64,000 bases of DNA. Source: Campylobacter sp. TTU_617 (GTDB lineage: Bacteria > Campylobacterota > Campylobacteria > Campylobacterales > Campylobacteraceae). The position numbers and the translations under genes are program-made. The stretch lies in contig NZ_JAENKV010000005.1 in NCBI RefSeq assembly GCF_016599045.1, forward strand, positions 51,199 through 115,198, written 5' to 3'. The notes under the pieces are model-generated. The model saw only the letters and a program-made list of their open reading frames with translations. It ran no database searches and had not been told where the DNA came from. Positions 35,881 to 46,035 of this stretch are shown here, one piece after another (position 1 is the stretch's first letter; every line of letters begins with the position of its first letter).

Positions 35881-37190
35881 TGCATTATTTTTGCGTCAGT
35901 TTTACGCATAAAAATACTGATATTTCTATAAGGGAGAAATTAAGCTTTAGTAATAATGCTAAAAAAGAGGAATTTCTTAGTATTATTTGTGCTAATGAAA
36001 ATATAAAAGAGAGCTTAATTATCAGTACTTGCAATCGTATTGAAATTTTAGTTTTTGCTAAAAATAAAAATCAAATTGATAAATTTATAATCTCTTCCTT
36101 ATCTTTATTTTGTAATATAGATTCTCAAACTCTTTTTGAAAAAGCAGATATTTATGAAGATACTGATGCAGTGCATCATCTTTTTGCCGTTGCCAGTTCT
36201 TTAGATAGTTTGGTTGTTGGAGAAACTCAAATTGTAAAACAACTTAAAGATGCATTTATTTTTGCACTTGAAAATAAATTTTGTTCAATACATCTTTCTA
36301 GAATAATGCATTTTTCTTTTAAGTGTGCTGCAAAGGTAAGAAATCAAACTCAAATTTCTAAAAACCCAATTTCTGTAGCATCTGTTTGTGTTGCAAAGGC
36401 TAAAGAATTCTTTGATTTAAGTCAAAAAAAAGCAATAGTAATTGGCGCAGGAGAAATGAGTGAGTTGGCATCTAGATATTTGATTTCTGCTGGAGCTAAA
36501 GTCATTATTTTAAATAGAGATTTAAAAAGAGCAAAAAGATTGTGCGAAGATTTAGGAAAATCAAGTCATTTTGATCATTTAAGTCAATTGTCTTCCTATA
36601 TTAATAAATACGATTTATTTTTTTCTGCTACAAATGCAAGTAATGCAATTATAACAAAAGATTTGTTACAAGAAGTAGATTTTAAACGCTATTTTTTTGA
36701 TATTGCTGTCCCAAGAGATATTGAACTTGAAGAAAATGATAAGATTAAAGTTTTTTCTGTAGATGATTTAGAAGAAGTTGTTAAAAAGAATTTAATTTCA
36801 AGAGAATATGAAGCTCAAGCAGCTTATAAAATTGTAAATGCAATGACAGATGAATTTTTTAAGTATTTAAATGATTTGGCTATTATGCCAGTTATTAAAG
36901 CTATACGTTTAGAAGCAAAAGAATGTGCTATTAAACAGCTTGAAATAGCACTTAATAAAGGTTATCTTAAAAAATCAGATTTTAAAGAGGCTCAAAAACT
37001 TATTCATCAAGTTTTTAAAGCTTTTTTACACACTCCAACTATAAATTTAAAGAAAATGCAAGGTAAAATTCAAAGCGATACTATAATTAATGCTATGCGC
37101 TATGTTTTTGATATAAAAAATGATTTAGAAGATTTAAATTTAAATCAATATAAATGTGAATTCAATACAAAGGAAGAGGATGAAATTTAG
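35880..37190 (+). CDS. hemA: HemA, glutamyl-tRNA reductase
   Basis: First committed step of C5-pathway haem synthesis: reduces Glu-tRNA to glutamate-1-semialdehyde. The catalytic Cys is in STCNRIEIL (near residue 50), with the conserved block VVGETQIVKQLKDAF (near 115) and an NAD-binding AIVIGAGEMSELA. 436 aa. Its product feeds HemL, encoded at 56204. Its 3' end overlaps the proS ribosome site and start. Confidence 0.96.
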   Translation: MHYFCVSFTHKNTDISIREKLSFSNNAKKEEFLSIICANENIKESLIISTCNRIEILVFAKNKNQIDKFIISSLSLFCNIDSQTLFEKADIYEDTDAVHHLFAVASSLDSLVVGETQIVKQLKDAFIFALENKFCSIHLSRIMHFSFKCAAKVRNQTQISKNPISVASVCVAKAKEFFDLSQKKAIVIGAGEMSELASRYLISAGAKVIILNRDLKRAKRLCEDLGKSSHFDHLSQLSSYINKYDLFFSATNASNAIITKDLLQEVDFKRYFFDIAVPRDIELEENDKIKVFSVDDLEEVVKKNLISREYEAQAAYKIVNAMTDEFFKYLNDLAIMPVIKAIRLEAKECAIKQLEIALNKGYLKKSDFKEAQKLIHQVFKAFLHTPTINLKKMQGKIQSDTIINAMRYVFDIKNDLEDLNLNQYKCEFNTKEEDEI

Positions 37191-38886
37191 CAGACTTTAT
37201 GCCCCTACAACAAAAGAAAATCCAAAAGATGCACTTTTGCCTAGCCATATTTTTTTAACACGTGCAGGTTTTATTGAGCAAATTGGAAGTGGTCTTTATA
37301 ATTTTTTACCTTTAGGGAAAATGGTTTTAGAAAAAATTAAAACAATTATAAAAGAAGAAATGGATAAAGCAGGAGCGCAAGAATTAAGTCTTAGTTTTAT
37401 TACTCCTTCAGATTTATGGAAAGAAAGTGGTAGGTATAATGTTTTTGGTAAAGAATTGTTAAGATTTAAAGATAGAAAAGAAAATGAATTTGTTTTAGGA
37501 CCAACTCACGAAGAAGCAATACTTTCTTTAGTTAAAAACAAAATTACAAGCTATAAACAACTTCCTTTGCATCTTTATCAAATAGGATTAAAATTTAGAG
37601 ATGAAGCAAGACCTAGATTTGGACTTTTAAGATGTCGTGAATTTTTAATGAAAGATGGTTATAGTTTTCATAGTAGCGAGAAAGATTTACAAGAAGAATT
37701 TGATTTAATGTATAAAACTTATAGTCAAATTTTTACAAGGCTTGGTTTTGATTTTCGCGTTGTAAATGCAGATAGCGGAGCTATTGGAGGAAGCGGATCT
37801 AAGGAGTTTATGGTTTTAACAGATAATGGTGAAGATGATATTTTGACTTGTCAAAATTGTACTTATGCTGCAAATATTGAGGTTGCCAAAAGAGCAAAAA
37901 AAGAATGTAAAGATGAAAGACCAGAAGCTAATTATGCAAGTAAATTTCATACGCCAAATATTAAAAGCATTAAAGAATTAGCTGATTTTTTTAAAATAAA
38001 TGAATTTTATACTATTAAAGCTATTGCAAAAAAAGCTATTTATGAAAATGAAAGTAAAATTGTTGTGTTTTTTATACGAGGTTGTGATGAACTTCAAGAG
38101 GTAAAAGCTTTAAATGCTATCAATGCTTTAGAATTGCAAGATGCTAAAGAAGAAGAGCTTATTGAAGTAGGACTTTGTCCAGGATTTATTGGTTTTATCG
38201 GGCTTAAAGATATTGAATTTTACATAGATCAAGAACTTGAAAATGAAAAACAAATGATTATAGGAGCTAATGAAAAAGATTATCATTTAATAGGTATTGA
38301 TGTTGTAAATTTAAATAAAAATCGTTTTAAAGATCTAGTAGAAGTAAAAGAAGGAGATTGCTGTATAGAGTGTGGCGCTAAATTAAAAAAAAGCAAAGGA
38401 ATTGAAGTAGGTCATATTTTTAAACTAGGACAAAAGTACTCTAAATCTATGAATGCTAATTTTTTAGATGAAAATGGCAAAGCTCAAGCCTTTTATATGG
38501 GATGTTATGGCATAGGAGTAAGTCGTTTAGTTGCTGTGGCTATAGAAGCAAGTTATGATGATAAAGGTTGTATTTGGAATAAAATTTTAAGTCCTTTTGA
38601 TTTGAGTATTATTATTTCAAATATAAAAGATGAAAAAGTAGTTGCATATGCTAATAATCTTTATGAAAATTTAAAAAAAGAAGGTATTAAAGTATTATTA
38701 GATGATAGAAATGAACGTTTTGGAGTTAAAATTAATGACTTTGAACTTATGGGATTTCCTTATGCTTTAGTTATAGGAAAAAATTTTGAAGAAAATAAGA
38801 TTGAATTAATTCAAAGAAAAGGCTTAAAAAAAGAATTAATTGATGCTAATAAAGCTTTAGAACTTATAAAAAAGATAGTATTATGA
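37180..38886 (+). CDS. proS: ProS, prolyl-tRNA synthetase
   Basis: Bacterial-type class II synthetase. Motif 2 region (LKFRDEARPRFGLLRCREFLMKD; the central Arg residues are conserved), an editing insertion (about 225-400) and the anticodon-binding end are all present. ATG at 37180 is chosen because AGGAAGAGG is just upstream and MKFSRLYAPT is the family start; an in-frame GTG at 37156 is rejected. This gives 568 aa. Overlaps hemA by 11 bases. Confidence 0.96.
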   Translation: MKFSRLYAPTTKENPKDALLPSHIFLTRAGFIEQIGSGLYNFLPLGKMVLEKIKTIIKEEMDKAGAQELSLSFITPSDLWKESGRYNVFGKELLRFKDRKENEFVLGPTHEEAILSLVKNKITSYKQLPLHLYQIGLKFRDEARPRFGLLRCREFLMKDGYSFHSSEKDLQEEFDLMYKTYSQIFTRLGFDFRVVNADSGAIGGSGSKEFMVLTDNGEDDILTCQNCTYAANIEVAKRAKKECKDERPEANYASKFHTPNIKSIKELADFFKINEFYTIKAIAKKAIYENESKIVVFFIRGCDELQEVKALNAINALELQDAKEEELIEVGLCPGFIGFIGLKDIEFYIDQELENEKQMIIGANEKDYHLIGIDVVNLNKNRFKDLVEVKEGDCCIECGAKLKKSKGIEVGHIFKLGQKYSKSMNANFLDENGKAQAFYMGCYGIGVSRLVAVAIEASYDDKGCIWNKILSPFDLSIIISNIKDEKVVAYANNLYENLKKEGIKVLLDDRNERFGVKINDFELMGFPYALVIGKNFEENKIELIQRKGLKKELIDANKALELIKKIVL

Positions 38887-39272
38887 AATTTAAATTAAGT
38901 TTAACCCCTTTAATTTTACTTGAAATATTTTTTACGATTTTATTTATTGTTGTTTTTGGTCTTGGTAATTTTTTAGCTTTTGTTTTAATTAGTATGGTTT
39001 GTGGTATTGTAATTTTGGGAATTTTTTGGAAGAATTTGCTTGAATTTCATATCGATAGTTTTAAAAATATGTTTATACAATTTTCTTTTGTGATTTCTGG
39101 TTTTTTACTCATTTTTCCAGGAATTTTAAGTAGTATTTTAGGAATCTTAATATTTATTTTTGGCATTTTGTTAAAAATAAGCACTAATACAAATTCATTT
39201 AAGGCTAATACAAAACAGAATTCGTGCAATGATGATATTATTGATGTTGAGATAATAGAGGATAATAAATGA
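38883..39272 (+). CDS. FxsA-family membrane protein
   Basis: 129 aa with three to four membrane segments and the FxsA pattern (PLILLEIFFTILFIVVFGLG, then LLIFPGILSSILGIL). The role is unclear; the E. coli relative affects phage exclusion. Overlaps proS and hemC by 4 bases each. Confidence 0.82.
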   Translation: MKFKLSLTPLILLEIFFTILFIVVFGLGNFLAFVLISMVCGIVILGIFWKNLLEFHIDSFKNMFIQFSFVISGFLLIFPGILSSILGILIFIFGILLKISTNTNSFKANTKQNSCNDDIIDVEIIEDNK

Positions 39273-40195
39273 AAGAATTAATTATTGCTACAAGAAAAAG
39301 TCAATTAGCTTTATGGCAAAGCGAATGGGTAAAATCATTTTTGGAAAAAGAACATAAAATTAAAGTTATACTAGAAGGTTTTAAAACAAAAGGAGATGTT
39401 TTGCTTGATTCTCCTTTGGCAAAAATAGGTGGTAAAGGACTTTTTACAAAAGAACTCGAGCAAAGTATGCTTGAACGAAAAGCACATTTAGCAGTTCATA
39501 GCTTAAAAGATGTGCCAAGTTTTTTTCCAAAAGGTTTAAAGCTTGTAGCAATTTCAAAAAGAGAAGAGAGTAATGATGCTATGCTTTCTCAAAAATATCC
39601 TACTTTAAATGATTTACCTCAAAATGCTAAAGTAGGAACAACAAGTTTAAGACGTAAAATGCAACTTTTGCTTTTAAGACCTGATTTAAATATTATTTCT
39701 TTAAGAGGTAATGTAAATTCTCGTATAGACAAATTAAAAAATGGCGAATTTGATGCAATCATTTTAGCTTTAGCTGGGATAAAAAGATTAAGATTAAATT
39801 CTTTAGTTAATTATATAAGCATTTTTTCAAAAGATGAAATGATACCTGCTGCTTCACAAGGTGCTTTAGGAATTGAAGCTCTTGATGTGCCTGAAATTAT
39901 TTCTTTGCTTGATTGCTTAAATGATGAAAATTCATTTATAGAAACTACTATAGAAAGAGATTTTATTAGAGTTTTAGAAGGCGGATGTCAAGTTCCTATT
40001 GGAATTAATGCTGAGTTATTTCAAGATAAAATTCATATAAGAGCTATTTTAGGACTTCCTGATGCAAGTGAATATCTAAAAGAAGATTTTACAATCAATA
40101 AAAACGATTTTCAAAATGCAGGAGAAGAATTAGCTTTAAAATTTATTAAATTAGGAGCTAAAGATTTATTAAAAAGAGCAGAGGCAATGATATAA
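39269..40195 (+). CDS. hemC: HemC, porphobilinogen deaminase
   Basis: Polymerises four porphobilinogens to hydroxymethylbilane. The dipyrromethane cofactor Cys is in LEGGCQVPIG (near residue 237). N-terminal ATRKSQLALWQ and GGKGLFTKELEQ are conserved. 308 aa. Shares a base with the UbiD-type gene start (TAATG). Confidence 0.96.
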   Translation: MKELIIATRKSQLALWQSEWVKSFLEKEHKIKVILEGFKTKGDVLLDSPLAKIGGKGLFTKELEQSMLERKAHLAVHSLKDVPSFFPKGLKLVAISKREESNDAMLSQKYPTLNDLPQNAKVGTTSLRRKMQLLLLRPDLNIISLRGNVNSRIDKLKNGEFDAIILALAGIKRLRLNSLVNYISIFSKDEMIPAASQGALGIEALDVPEIISLLDCLNDENSFIETTIERDFIRVLEGGCQVPIGINAELFQDKIHIRAILGLPDASEYLKEDFTINKNDFQNAGEELALKFIKLGAKDLLKRAEAMI

Positions 40196-41997
40196 TGAAA
40201 AATTTCATTAAAATTTTAAAACAAAATGATTTATTAAAAATTATAGAAGAACCCATAGATGTTGATCTTGAGATGGGATATATTGCTTATATAGAAGCTA
40301 AAAAACAAGAAGATGGTAAAGCTTTATTATTTACTCATCCTATAAGCAAAAAAGAAAATAAAAATTATAATTTCCCTGTTCTTATGAATACTTTTTGTAA
40401 TGAAAAAGCTTTAAATTTAATTTTTTCACGTCCTTATTTGGAGGTAGCAGATGAAATTTCAAAGCTTTTAAAATTACATATCCCTACAAATCTAAAAGCA
40501 AAAATAGATTTTTTTAAGATTTTATTTTCCTTAAAAGATATTCCACCTAAAAGATTAAGTGCTAAACGTTCTAAATTTTCTTTTAAAACTTTAAATTCTT
40601 TAGAAGAACTTCCTATTTTGAAAACTTGGCAAAAAGATGCTTCTAAATTTATTACTATGGGCCAAGTTTATACCCAAAATGTAGATAAAACTCAAAATAA
40701 TCTTGGAATGTATCGCTTGCAAGTAAGTGGCAAAAATGAACTTTTAATGCATTGGCAGATTCATAAAGATGGAGCACTTTTTTATCATGAGTATAAAAAA
40801 GCAGGTTTTAAAAAAATGCCAGTAAGCATTGCCATTGGTGGAGATCCTTTATATATTTGGTGTGCCCAAGCCCCTTTGCCAAAAGGGATTTTTGAACTTT
40901 TACTTTATGGTTTTATTAAAAAAACAAGAGCTTTGCTTACTCCTTGTGAAAATGGTATTTATGTTCCATATGATAGCGACTTTGTTATAGAAGGTTATGT
41001 AGATTTAGATGAGTTTAAACTCGAAGGTCCTTTTGGGGATCATACAGGTTTTTACACTCCACAAGAACTTTTTCCAGTAATGAAAGTTGAAAAAATTTAT
41101 GCTAAAAAAGATGCTATTTATCAAGCCACTATAGTAGGAAAACCTCCTTTGGAAGATAAAATTATGGGACTTGGAACTGAGAGAATATTTTTGCCTTTAT
41201 TGCAAACTAGTATTCCTGATTTAATTGATTATAAAATGCCAGAAAATGGTGTTTTTCATAATCTCATCTTAGCAAAGATTGATACAAAATATCCAGCTCA
41301 TGCTAAACAAATTATGCACGCTTTTTGGGGTATAGGGCAAATGAGTTTTGTAAAACACGCTATTTTTGTGGATAAAGATGGTCCAGATTTAAATGATTAT
41401 GATAATTTAATCCCTTATATTTTAAATCGATTTGATTGTCAAGATTTATTAATTAGCGAAGGAATTTGCGATCAATTAGATCATTCATCTCCTAATGCTT
41501 GTTTTGGGGGAAAAGCTGGACTTGATGCTACTGAAGAGAAGATAATACAAAGTTTGGAACTATTAGAAGATGAAGATTTAAAAGTACTATTTCAAACTAA
41601 GCTTGAAATTATTGATTTAAAACAATTTTATAAAGAGAGTAAAAATCCTATAGTATGTATTTTACTTGATAAAAAAGAAAGCATAAAAGAAAGTTTTGAA
41701 AAACTTTTAGATTTTAAAAAGCATTTTAGAATTTTAGTTTTTTTAGATAAAGAAAATCGGTTAGAAAATCCTTATATGCTAGTATGGAGAGTTGTTAATA
41801 ATATAGATGCTAAAAGAGATATATATATAAAAGAAAAAGTAGTAGCTATAGATGCAAGTGCTAAAGGAAAAATGGAAGGCTATGAAAGAACTTGGCCTGA
41901 AGAAACTATTTGCTCCAAAGAAATTATTGATGATCTAATCTTACGTAAAATTTTAAAAAATGATACACAACTTTTCAAAAAATTTGAAATTTTTTAA
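40195..41997 (+). CDS. UbiD-family prenylated-FMN decarboxylase
   Basis: 600 aa, full-length UbiD fold: QVYTQNVDKTQNNLGMYRLQ (near 157), then EGPFGDHTGFY (near 278). In an organism using menaquinone it probably acts in the futalosine pathway rather than ubiquinone synthesis (inference, consistent with the polyprenyl synthase in the same operon). Last gene of the operon starting at 34175. Confidence 0.88.
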   Translation: MKNFIKILKQNDLLKIIEEPIDVDLEMGYIAYIEAKKQEDGKALLFTHPISKKENKNYNFPVLMNTFCNEKALNLIFSRPYLEVADEISKLLKLHIPTNLKAKIDFFKILFSLKDIPPKRLSAKRSKFSFKTLNSLEELPILKTWQKDASKFITMGQVYTQNVDKTQNNLGMYRLQVSGKNELLMHWQIHKDGALFYHEYKKAGFKKMPVSIAIGGDPLYIWCAQAPLPKGIFELLLYGFIKKTRALLTPCENGIYVPYDSDFVIEGYVDLDEFKLEGPFGDHTGFYTPQELFPVMKVEKIYAKKDAIYQATIVGKPPLEDKIMGLGTERIFLPLLQTSIPDLIDYKMPENGVFHNLILAKIDTKYPAHAKQIMHAFWGIGQMSFVKHAIFVDKDGPDLNDYDNLIPYILNRFDCQDLLISEGICDQLDHSSPNACFGGKAGLDATEEKIIQSLELLEDEDLKVLFQTKLEIIDLKQFYKESKNPIVCILLDKKESIKESFEKLLDFKKHFRILVFLDKENRLENPYMLVWRVVNNIDAKRDIYIKEKVVAIDASAKGKMEGYERTWPEETICSKEIIDDLILRKILKNDTQLFKKFEIF

Positions 41998-42073
41998 ATT
42001 TGAGAATACTTTTTGCTTGTAGTTTTGTAAGTTTATAAATTTCTATATAAACTATTAATTTTTTTTATTTAAA

Positions 42074-42081
42074 TCCGATAT
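42074..42081 (+). promoter_or_regulatory. Probable sigma-28 -10 element before flaG
   Basis: TCCGATAT ending at 42081, 36 bases before the flaG ATG. The CCGATAT core equals that found before flgM. FlaG, FliD and FliS are late flagellar genes, as expected for FliA control. Confidence 0.65.
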
Positions 42082-42116
42082 GATGACAAAGCGAAAATTT
42101 TAAAAAGGATTTTAAA

Positions 42117-42476
42117 ATGGAGGTAACTAAGCTTGCTAAAATGGATATATCAAATAATGTGAATATTCAAAGTCATCATAAAACCAATGAGGAAAATATT
42201 CAGAAAGTTCAAACAAATTCTGAATATTCTAAACAAACTCAACAAGAAGGTTTAAGTGAAAAATTATCAGAAATTACTAAAAATTTAAATGAGCAAATGG
42301 ATTCGTTAAATACAAATATAAGATTTGCTTTTAATGATAAAATAGGCTCTATGTATATTAGTGTTACTGAAAAAAATACAGGAAGAGAAATCCGTCAAAT
42401 TCCTAGTGAAGAAGCCATGAGATTGGCTGAATATTTTAGGGATGCGTTGGGATTAATTTATAATAAGGAGAGTTAA
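42117..42476 (+). CDS. flaG: FlaG, flagellar filament-associated protein
   Basis: 119 aa. The C-terminal domain (about 60-117: NIRFAFNDKIGSMYISVTEK, REIRQIPSEEAMRLAEYFRD) is the FlaG fold, and the N-terminal 50 residues are Gln/Asn-rich and disordered. It influences filament length. Its TAA is directly followed by the fliD ATG. Confidence 0.92.
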   Translation: MEVTKLAKMDISNNVNIQSHHKTNEENIQKVQTNSEYSKQTQQEGLSEKLSEITKNLNEQMDSLNTNIRFAFNDKIGSMYISVTEKNTGREIRQIPSEEAMRLAEYFRDALGLIYNKES

Positions 42477-44429
42477 ATGGCATTTGGAAGTTTATCTAGT
42501 TTAGGTTTTGGATCCGGAGTTTTAACACAAGATGTCATTGATAAATTAAAAGCAGCAGATGAGGCAAGTCGTATAAAACCATATACAACTAAAATTGAAG
42601 AAAATAACACTAAACAAAAAGATTTAACTGAGATTAAAACAAAACTCCTAAGTTTTCAAACAGCAGTTTCAGCTTTGGGTGATGCAACTGTTTTTGCAAA
42701 AAGAAAAGTAAATGCAAGTGTAACTACTAATCCTCCAGCTAGTTTAACAGCTGATAGTGGTGTAAGTTTGCAAAGTATGAAAATAAATGTAACCCAATTA
42801 GCTCAAAAAGATGTTTATCAAAGTAAAGGTCTTTCAAATGATAGTGGCTATGTTGATGCAAATTTAGATGGACAAGCTTCTTTTACTTTATTTCAAAATG
42901 GAAAACAATATACTATAACTTATGACAAGACTACGACTTATAAAGATTTGGCCGATAAGATTAATCAAGCAACAGATGGAAATATACAAGCTAAAATAGT
43001 TAACACCGGAGAAAAAGATGCTCCATATCGTCTTACTCTTTCAAGTAAAGAAACAGGCGAAGATAATGCGATTGGATTTTTTGATGGTTTCAAAAATGAA
43101 GATGGATTATATCAAGTTGATTCAAATGCTTCAAAACTTTTTTCAAATCTTGGCTGGGAACTTCATAAACCTTTATCTGATAGTAGTTCTGGTGATATTA
43201 CTACCATAGATCCAAATAATTTTACAGGTTATGGTATAGTAGATGATCCTGATAATCCTTTACATATCCAAAAAGCCCAAAATGCAGAATTTACTTTAGA
43301 TGGTGTTAAAATGATTCGTCAGAGTAATACAGTAACAGACTTGGGCGTTGGTATAACTTTGACTTTAAATTCAACCGGAGAGATTAATTTTGATATCCAG
43401 CAAGATAATGAATCTGTCATAAAGGCTATGAATGATCTTGTAGATAGCTATAATGACTTAATAGTTAATTTACAAGCAGCCACAGATTATAATAGTGAAA
43501 CAGGAACAAAGGGAACTTTACAGGGTGTTACAGAAGTAAATAGTATAAGATCGACTATTATTTCAACACTTTTTGGAACTCAATCTGTTGATGGTTTTGT
43601 TGAAGATGCAAATGGTAATAAAATTCCTTCTAAGGTAATGGTTTCTTTGCAAGATTATGGACTTAGTTTAAGTGATTCTGGAACCTTGAGCTTTTCTCAA
43701 TCAACTTTTGAAGAAAAAATGAATGAAGATCCAAGTTTTATTGAAAGTTTTTTTGCTGGTATTACTCAATACAAAGATATCAATTATACAGGTGATTTGG
43801 TAGAAACTAGCGATACAACTAAAACTTTATCAGAAAGCGAAAAAGAAATTAAATTTGAAAAAGGTAAATTTACTATAGTTTTTAACAATCAAACTTATGA
43901 TTTATCAAAAACTAGAGACGGAAAAGATTTTGTTCTTACAGGTGATACCAAAGAAGAACAAATGCAAAATTTGGTTCAGCATATTAATAGTTTAAATATA
44001 GATGGATTAAATGTTAAACTTGAAGAAGTTAATAAAGATGGAAAACAAGGTGTTGTTATAAAATTTAGTAGTGATAATGGTTCTGATTTAACAATCAAAG
44101 GAGATGATGAATTTCTTAAACAATTTGGTTTAAAAAATACTACTGTAATTTCAGAGCCAGTTGAAGGACTTGGAGTTTTTGCACAGCTTAAAAGCAAGCT
44201 TCAAGGTATGACAGGAACTAATGGTTCTTTAACTAAGCTTGATGAAAGTTTAACTAATGAAACAAAATCATTAACAAAATCTAAAGAATCAACTCAATCT
44301 TTAATTGATTCAAAATATGAAACAATGCAAAATCAATTTTTGCAATATGAAAGTATTTTAAATAAATTAAATACACAGCTTAATACCATAACAAATATGA
44401 TTAATGCCATGAATAATCAAAATAGTTAA
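42477..44429 (+). CDS. fliD: FliD, flagellar filament cap protein
   Basis: 650 aa cap protein that directs flagellin folding at the tip. N-terminal FGSLSSLGFGSGVLTQDVID and C-terminal coiled-coil QYESILNKLNTQLNTITNMI are typical of FliD_N and FliD_C. The central part is variable and surface exposed. No Cys is visible. Operon with flaG and fliS. Confidence 0.96.
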   Translation: MAFGSLSSLGFGSGVLTQDVIDKLKAADEASRIKPYTTKIEENNTKQKDLTEIKTKLLSFQTAVSALGDATVFAKRKVNASVTTNPPASLTADSGVSLQSMKINVTQLAQKDVYQSKGLSNDSGYVDANLDGQASFTLFQNGKQYTITYDKTTTYKDLADKINQATDGNIQAKIVNTGEKDAPYRLTLSSKETGEDNAIGFFDGFKNEDGLYQVDSNASKLFSNLGWELHKPLSDSSSGDITTIDPNNFTGYGIVDDPDNPLHIQKAQNAEFTLDGVKMIRQSNTVTDLGVGITLTLNSTGEINFDIQQDNESVIKAMNDLVDSYNDLIVNLQAATDYNSETGTKGTLQGVTEVNSIRSTIISTLFGTQSVDGFVEDANGNKIPSKVMVSLQDYGLSLSDSGTLSFSQSTFEEKMNEDPSFIESFFAGITQYKDINYTGDLVETSDTTKTLSESEKEIKFEKGKFTIVFNNQTYDLSKTRDGKDFVLTGDTKEEQMQNLVQHINSLNIDGLNVKLEEVNKDGKQGVVIKFSSDNGSDLTIKGDDEFLKQFGLKNTTVISEPVEGLGVFAQLKSKLQGMTGTNGSLTKLDESLTNETKSLTKSKESTQSLIDSKYETMQNQFLQYESILNKLNTQLNTITNMINAMNNQNS

Positions 44430-44439
44430 GGAATATAAG

Positions 44440-44823
44440 ATGCAAAATAATTTAGCCTATAATGCTTATTCTCAAAATCAAGTGGGGATAGAATCTCCAC
44501 AAAAGCTCATTGAAATGCTTTATGAGGGAATTTTACGTTTTTGTGCAAGAATTAAATTTGCTATTAAAAATGAAGATATAGAACAAAGAGTTTATTATGT
44601 AAAAAGAGCTACGGCTATTTTTATAGAGCTTATTGATAATCTTGATTATGAAAAAGGTGGAGACGTAGCACATTATTTAAGTGGTCTTTATACAAGAGAG
44701 ATTCAACTTTTATCTTTAGCAAATTTGGAAAATAATGAAGCAAGAGTAGATGAAGTAATCAATGTTGTAAAAGGTCTTTTAGAAGCTTGGAGAGATGTTC
44801 ATAATAATGAAAACTTGGCTTGA
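44440..44823 (+). CDS. fliS: FliS, flagellin export chaperone
   Basis: 127 aa four-helix protein; start NLAYNAYSQNQVGIESPQKL and the block LIEMLYEGILRF are diagnostic. Binds the flagellin C-terminus before export. Overlaps the following small gene. Confidence 0.95.
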   Translation: MQNNLAYNAYSQNQVGIESPQKLIEMLYEGILRFCARIKFAIKNEDIEQRVYYVKRATAIFIELIDNLDYEKGGDVAHYLSGLYTREIQLLSLANLENNEARVDEVINVVKGLLEAWRDVHNNENLA

Positions 44824-45028
44824 TAAATTTAAACTTGCTTTAATTGAAGAAAATATCAGTATTTTAGAAGAGCTTGTAGATAATTTTCCACGCAATATGG
44901 ATAATGAAAAACTAATAGAAGTTAAAGCTTTAACCGAAGAAGCAATAAGGCTTATTATCAGCAAAAAAGATATAGCCGCTAAAGAAATTCATAAATTTAA
45001 AAGAGCTTTAGAATATACTAAAGCATAG
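44807..45028 (+). CDS. Small helical protein after fliS (possible FliT-like partner)
   Basis: 73 aa from the ATG at 44807 (an in-frame ATG at 44795 is also possible), overlapping the fliS end. It is helical and highly charged, with no signal. The position after fliD-fliS is where FliT-type chaperones are often encoded, but the sequence does not prove this. Its stop codon lies inside the 3' strand of the P1 helix of the opposing RNase P RNA. Confidence 0.7.
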   Translation: MKTWLDKFKLALIEENISILEELVDNFPRNMDNEKLIEVKALTEEAIRLIISKKDIAAKEIHKFKRALEYTKA

Positions 45029-45340
45029 CTATAAGCCGAGTTCTGTCTTGAATGCTCATTTATCTAGTTTTGTTTTTACAAACAAAATCAAGCGAAGGGT
45101 CCAACTAAAGACTTAAACCATCCCTTCTTGCTGCGAATTGGGTTTACAAAGCCGAAATTATTACTAAAATCGCTGGTAAGCTCTTACCTCACCTTTTCAC
45201 CTTTTCCACTTAGTGGTAGTTTGTTTTCTGTTGCACTTTCCCTTAGGTTGCCCTAGCCATCTGTTAGATGGAATTCTTGTCTTTTGCAGCTCGGACTTTC
45301 CTCTTCATTAAAATAATAATGAAGCGAGCATTTGCTATGC
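45023..45340 (-). ncRNA. rnpB: RNase P RNA (type A)
   Basis: Read on the minus strand, GAGGAAAGTCCGAGCT near the 5' end and GACAGAACTCGGCTTAT near the 3' end are the universal P4 strands. The ends are set by P1: GCATAGC (45340-45334) pairs with GCTATGC (45029-45023). The length of about 318 nt is short-normal. It cuts 5' leaders from tRNA precursors. The last few bases overlap the stop codon of the convergent coding gene. Confidence 0.93.
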
Positions 45341-45446
45341 TTTGTATAATTTTAACTAAAATTTCTTGTTTTGAAAATAAATTTTTTATAAGTATATAAA
45401 ATAAAATTTGATAAAATAAAATTTATTTTTCATATAAGGAATGATT

Positions 45447-46016
45447 ATGGCATCTTATTCGATGGGTGATTTAAAAAAAGGCTTAAAGATTGAAATTGAT
45501 GGTATTCCTTTTAAGATAGTAGAATATCAGCATGTAAAACCAGGTAAAGGTCCTGCTTTTGTACGCATAAAAATAAAATCTTTTATTGATGGTAAAGTCC
45601 TTGAAAAGACTTTTCATGCGGGAGATAAGTGCGAAGCTCCAAATTTAGAGAATAAAAAAATGCAATATCTTTATGATGACGGTGAAAATTGTCAGTTTAT
45701 GGATACTGAAACTTATGAGCAAGTAGCTATCACAGAAGATGATGTGGGTGAAGCTAAAAAATGGCTTTTAGATGGTATGATGGTAGAAGTTTTATTTCAT
45801 AATGGCAAGGCAATTGGTGTTGAAGTTCCTCAAGTTGTAGAGTTAAAAATCATAGAAACAGCACCTAATTTTAAAGGTGATACTCAAGGTTCTAATAAAA
45901 AACCAGCTACTTTAGAAACAGGTGCCGTTGTTCAAATTCCTTTTCATGTTTTAGAAGGAGAGATAATTAGAGTGGATACCACAAGAGGTGAATACATAGA
46001 AAAAGCAAGCAAATAG
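45447..46016 (+). CDS. efp: EF-P, elongation factor P
   Basis: 189 aa. Relieves ribosome stalling at polyproline. The loop that carries the modified residue is [12 protein letters not shown] (K at about residue 35). Three beta-barrel domains of normal length. The ATG at 45447 is chosen because AAGGA lies 6 bases before it and [10 protein letters not shown] is the family start; the in-frame ATG at 45441 is too close to the ribosome site. Confidence 0.96.
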   Translation: MASYSMGDLKKGLKIEIDGIPFKIVEYQHVKPGKGPAFVRIKIKSFIDGKVLEKTFHAGDKCEAPNLENKKMQYLYDDGENCQFMDTETYEQVAITEDDVGEAKKWLLDGMMVEVLFHNGKAIGVEVPQVVELKIIETAPNFKGDTQGSNKKPATLETGAVVQIPFHVLEGEIIRVDTTRGEYIEKASK

Positions 46017-46035
46017 CATTTTTATGCTATTTTGC
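46009..46035. terminator. Shared terminator between efp and ribBA-like gene
   Basis: GCAAATAGCAT (46009-46019) pairs with ATGCTATTTTGC (46024-46035) with one bulged T. The hairpin includes both stop codon regions of the convergent genes. Confidence 0.55.
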
